Of a stretch of DNA of 40,221 bases, positions 38,031-40,221 are shown one piece after another (within the stretch, counting starts at the first letter, position 1; every line of letters begins with the position of its first letter). Location: NCBI GenBank assembly GCA_012959395.1, contig DUDG01000007.1, positions 2,501-42,721 on the forward strand, written 5' to 3'. The position numbers and the translations under genes were made by a program. Source of the stretch: Flavobacteriaceae bacterium (GTDB lineage: Bacteria; Bacteroidota; Bacteroidia; Flavobacteriales; Flavobacteriaceae). A model generated the notes under the pieces. That model was not told where the DNA came from and ran no database searches. It saw nothing but the letters and a program-made list of their open reading frames with translations.

Positions 38031-39263
38031 ATGGAATTATTAACAATTAACAATGTATGGATGATGATCTGTACTGCACTTGTATTTTTTATGCACCTTG
38101 GATTTTCATTTTTAGAAATTGGACTTACAAGACAAAAAAATACAATCAATATTTTATTTAAAAACTTTTTTGTAATTACAATGGGCTTAGTAGTCTACTG
38201 CCTTGTTGGCTTTAATTTAATGTATCCAGGTGATTTTAATTTAATCTCAAGTGGAATACTTGGGTTTGCCGGTTTTGGTTTAGAAGCACCCTTAATTGAT
38301 GGTGGGTTAGATTTAGCATATAGCGAAGGCTACACTTACTGGACTGATTTTTTATTTCAAGGTATGTTTGCTGCTACAGCAGCAACTATAGTTTCGGGAG
38401 CAGTAGCTGAAAGAATTAAAATCAACAGCTTTATGCTTTTTTCAGTTTTATATGTTGGAATAGTATATCCAATTGTAGGCTCATGGAAATGGGGAGCTGG
38501 TTTTTTAGATAGCTTAGGGTTTTATGACTTTGCCGGTTCTACTTTGGTTCACTCAGTTGGTGGATGGGCAGCACTAGTTATAGTTTATTTCCTTGGAGCA
38601 AGAATTGGAAAATTTGATAAAAATGGAAAATCAAGAGCAATTCCAGGTCATAATATTCCTTTAGCATCAGCCGGAGTTCTTATCTTATGGTTAGGTTGGT
38701 TTGGCTTTAATGGAGGATCTGTACTCTCTGCTGACCCAGCAAACACTTCTCTAACTTTAGTAACTACTTGTTTAGCTTCCGCAGCTGGTGGTCTTTCAGC
38801 AGCATTTATCTCAACAATGATGTATAAAAAATTAGATATCACAATGTTTATGAATGGTATTTTGGGAGGTCTTGTAGGAATTACAGCTGGAGCAGATCAG
38901 ATGGGACCAACGAGTTCAATTCTTATTGGAATCATAGCTGGATTAGTAGTGGTACTTTCTATTAGATTTATAGAAAAAAGAAAGCTAGATGATCCTGTTG
39001 GAGCAATTGCTGTACACTTGTTTTGTGGAATTTGGGGAACATTAGCTGTTGGAATATTTGGAAATATGGCAAGTTTTGAACAATTCATAATTCAGTTATC
39101 AGGTGTAGGAGTTGTAGGTTTATTTTGCGTTGTTTCATCTGTAATTCTAATTCTTTTAATTAAAAAAATGTGTGGATTAAGAGTTTCTGAAAAAGAAGAA
39201 AAAGAAGGTTTAGATTTAGCAGAACATGGAATGGATGCTTATGCTGATTTTAGAATAGAATAA
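38031..39263 (+). CDS. amt: Ammonium transporter, Amt family
   Basis: This is a 410-residue, eleven-helix transporter without a cleaved signal peptide. Asp166 and the first pore His174 lie in YDFAGSTLVHSVGGW, and the second pore His329 in GAIAVHLFCGIWG; they match Asp160, His168 and His318 of E. coli AmtB. The transporter brings ammonium across the inner membrane and is probably gated by the PII protein encoded 15 bases before it. The cytoplasmic C-terminus, GLRVSEKEEKEGLDLAEHG, keeps the conserved regulatory tail, and no PII domain is fused to it. Confidence 0.96.
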   Translation: MELLTINNVWMMICTALVFFMHLGFSFLEIGLTRQKNTINILFKNFFVITMGLVVYCLVGFNLMYPGDFNLISSGILGFAGFGLEAPLIDGGLDLAYSEGYTYWTDFLFQGMFAATAATIVSGAVAERIKINSFMLFSVLYVGIVYPIVGSWKWGAGFLDSLGFYDFAGSTLVHSVGGWAALVIVYFLGARIGKFDKNGKSRAIPGHNIPLASAGVLILWLGWFGFNGGSVLSADPANTSLTLVTTCLASAAGGLSAAFISTMMYKKLDITMFMNGILGGLVGITAGADQMGPTSSILIGIIAGLVVVLSIRFIEKRKLDDPVGAIAVHLFCGIWGTLAVGIFGNMASFEQFIIQLSGVGVVGLFCVVSSVILILLIKKMCGLRVSEKEEKEGLDLAEHGMDAYADFRIE

Positions 39264-39302
39264 ATTAAATTTTATACCTATTTTCATGTAAAATTACTTT
39301 TC

Positions 39303-39653
39303 ATGAAAAAAATAAATTATATAAAGCTGCAGTGTATTTCATTTTTTATACTGCAGTTTTTTTTTATAAACTCTCAAGATAATTTCAGTCAAGGTACTTA
39401 TGAACAATTAATTATTAGAGGAGTCACTCTAATAAATGAAAATGGATCCCCTCATATTGATGGATATATTTCCAAGAAAAATATGGAAAAATATTTGAAG
39501 TCATCTGCATCTCTAATAGTTTCAAAAATTGGAAGTGGTAGAGTTGTTTTATTCGCTGATAATCCAAATTTTAGAGGATCTTGGTATGGAACCAACAAAT
39601 TGTTTTTAAACGCACTATTTCTAGGAAGTAACATAAATGTTCCTGGAGAATAA
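39303..39653 (+). pseudogene. Chimeric relic: amidohydrolase N-terminus joined to M14 peptidase C-terminus
   Basis: The 116-codon frame is intact but combines two gene ends. Residues 1-50 (signal peptide, then YEQLIIRGVTLINENGSP) match the start of the amidohydrolase that follows (FEQLIIRGATLINGNGAP). Residues 53-107 (DGYISKKNM, GRVVLFADNPNFRGSWYGTN, KLFLNALF) match the last 60 residues of the M14 peptidase at 9438-11954 (SGYISKENL, GKIAVFTDNTNFRAFWYGTN). Both catalytic parts are absent. The simplest origin is a deletion between an amidohydrolase gene and an adjacent M14 peptidase gene. It may still make a small secreted protein. A terminator-like hairpin lies over its signal-peptide codons. 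The gene stands 39 bases after amt. Confidence 0.75.
39323..39365 (+). terminator. Terminator-like hairpin inside the 5' end of the chimeric frame
   Basis: A 14-bp stem (39323-39336 with 39347-39360, two G-U pairs, core CTGCAG) has a 10-base loop and is followed by a T-run through 39365. It has the shape of an intrinsic terminator, 60 bases after the amt stop codon, and may end the porin-PII-amt transcript. Confidence 0.65.
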
Positions 39654-39678
39654 TTAAACTAATAAATTATTAAACAAA

Positions 39679-40221
39679 ATGAAAAAGATATTATTTATTA
39701 CCCTAATCAATTTATTTTATTACAACTTTTCTATCAGCCAGATAGCAGAAGCTCCTGAACGTTTTAGAGGAGAAGGTCCTTTTGAACAATTAATTATAAG
39801 GGGTGCAACACTAATCAATGGTAATGGAGCACCCCCAATAGGGCCAGTAGATGTAGTAGTTGAAGACAATAAAATAGCAAGCATAAGAAGTGTTGGGTTT
39901 CCAGGTCTTGAAATTAATGAAAACAGAAGACCTAAAGCAATAAAAGGTGCAAAAGAAATTAATGCTCACGGCATGTATTTATTACCTGGCTTTATTGATA
40001 TGCATGGTCATATTGGAGAAACAACCAGAGGAAGAGCGGATTATGTTTATAAACTATGGATGGCTCATGGTATAACAACCATTCGTGACCCTGGATGCGG
40101 AAACGGTTTAAAATGGGTGCTCAAACAAAAAGAAGATAGTAGAAAAAATAAAATTACAGCTCCAAGAATTCTTGCTTATACATGGTTTGGACAAGGTGCA
40201 GAAAATGGAATAAATTCTCCA
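39679..40221 (+). CDS. Amidohydrolase family protein, N-terminal part (cut by window edge)
   Basis: The first 181 codons of a secreted metal-dependent hydrolase are present; the frame is open to the edge. A signal peptide (about 1-20, ending SISQ) is followed by the small beta domain (FEQLIIRGATLINGNGAPP) and the start of the barrel with metal motif His109-x-His111 in PGFIDMHGHIG, then ITTIRDPG. The pattern fits imidazolonepropionase-like amidohydrolases of Bacteroidota, which are often dipeptidase-like. The substrate is unknown. It begins 25 bases after the chimeric relic and shares its N-terminus. Confidence 0.9.
   Translation, partial: MKKILFITLINLFYYNFSISQIAEAPERFRGEGPFEQLIIRGATLINGNGAPPIGPVDVVVEDNKIASIRSVGFPGLEINENRRPKAIKGAKEINAHGMYLLPGFIDMHGHIGETTRGRADYVYKLWMAHGITTIRDPGCGNGLKWVLKQKEDSRKNKITAPRILAYTWFGQGAENGINSP

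Noticed and set aside
1-40221. CRISPR array, prophage, transposon or tRNA gene
   Set aside because: No spaced direct repeats, integrase, transposase, phage structural genes or cloverleaf-like sequences were recognised by reading through the window; tRNA absence is by eye only.

Overview
The window is chromosomal DNA of a Bacteroidota bacterium, most likely a marine-type flavobacterium (Flavobacteriia). Four things point there: the 5' end of a 16S rRNA gene at the left edge; very AT-rich, tightly packed coding sequence; repeated Bacteroidota-type -7 promoter boxes (TAnnTTTG) with little sign of Shine-Dalgarno sites; and lineage-typical genes (a DUF4294 protein, a double-length NusB, a 1120-residue SecA, a PUR-alpha-like DUF3276 protein, and an HTH-less sigma-54 activator-like regulator). 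Nearly everything is housekeeping. I see no prophage, insertion sequence, CRISPR array or tRNA.

Layout. 1-520: start of a 16S gene (minus strand), its leader and a textbook promoter. 596-7072: DUF4294 protein, M42 aminopeptidase, then a minus-strand run nusB, DUF1573 lipoprotein, yajC, pyrD, acs. 7190-11954 (plus): ABC exporter, PUR-alpha-like protein, large M14 peptidase. 11956-16589: sterol-desaturase-like membrane protein, thioredoxin-like protein, FKBP and cyclophilin isomerases, recQ. 16665-19899: kdsD, tatC, lptB, and convergent pssA. 20003-27026 (plus): lnt, DUF2795 protein, secA, glycosyltransferase, msrA. 27028-32890 (minus): an envelope cluster of MscS channel, response regulator, M28 peptidase, PAP2 phosphatase and LtaS-like sulfatase. 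32967-34580 (minus): grpE-dnaJ. 34765-36778: ilvE, a MazG-like pyrophosphohydrolase, a small membrane protein and crcB. 36985-39263 (plus): an ammonium module of outer-membrane porin, PII protein and Amt transporter. 39303-40221: a chimeric gene relic and the start of an amidohydrolase cut by the window edge.

Much of the window builds and maintains the Gram-negative envelope: KdsD and LptB for lipopolysaccharide, Lnt for lipoproteins, PssA for phospholipid, and SecA, YajC and TatC for export. The minus-strand cluster at 27-33 kb combines tension sensing, regulation and envelope enzymes.

The most unusual observations are two decayed genes and some regulatory structure. The frame at 39303-39653 joins the N-terminus of an amidohydrolase to the C-terminus of an M14 peptidase; the intact counterparts of both halves are in this window. 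A terminator-like hairpin sits inside its signal-peptide region. At 34643-34705 a 20-codon Rossmann-fold stub keeps its start codon and an upstream -7 box. A perfect 7-bp inverted repeat overlaps the grpE-dnaJ promoter. All six convergent gene pairs abut or overlap at their stop codons. I did not find a clearly new multi-gene system; the porin-PII-Amt set and the 27-33 kb envelope cluster are the closest candidates.
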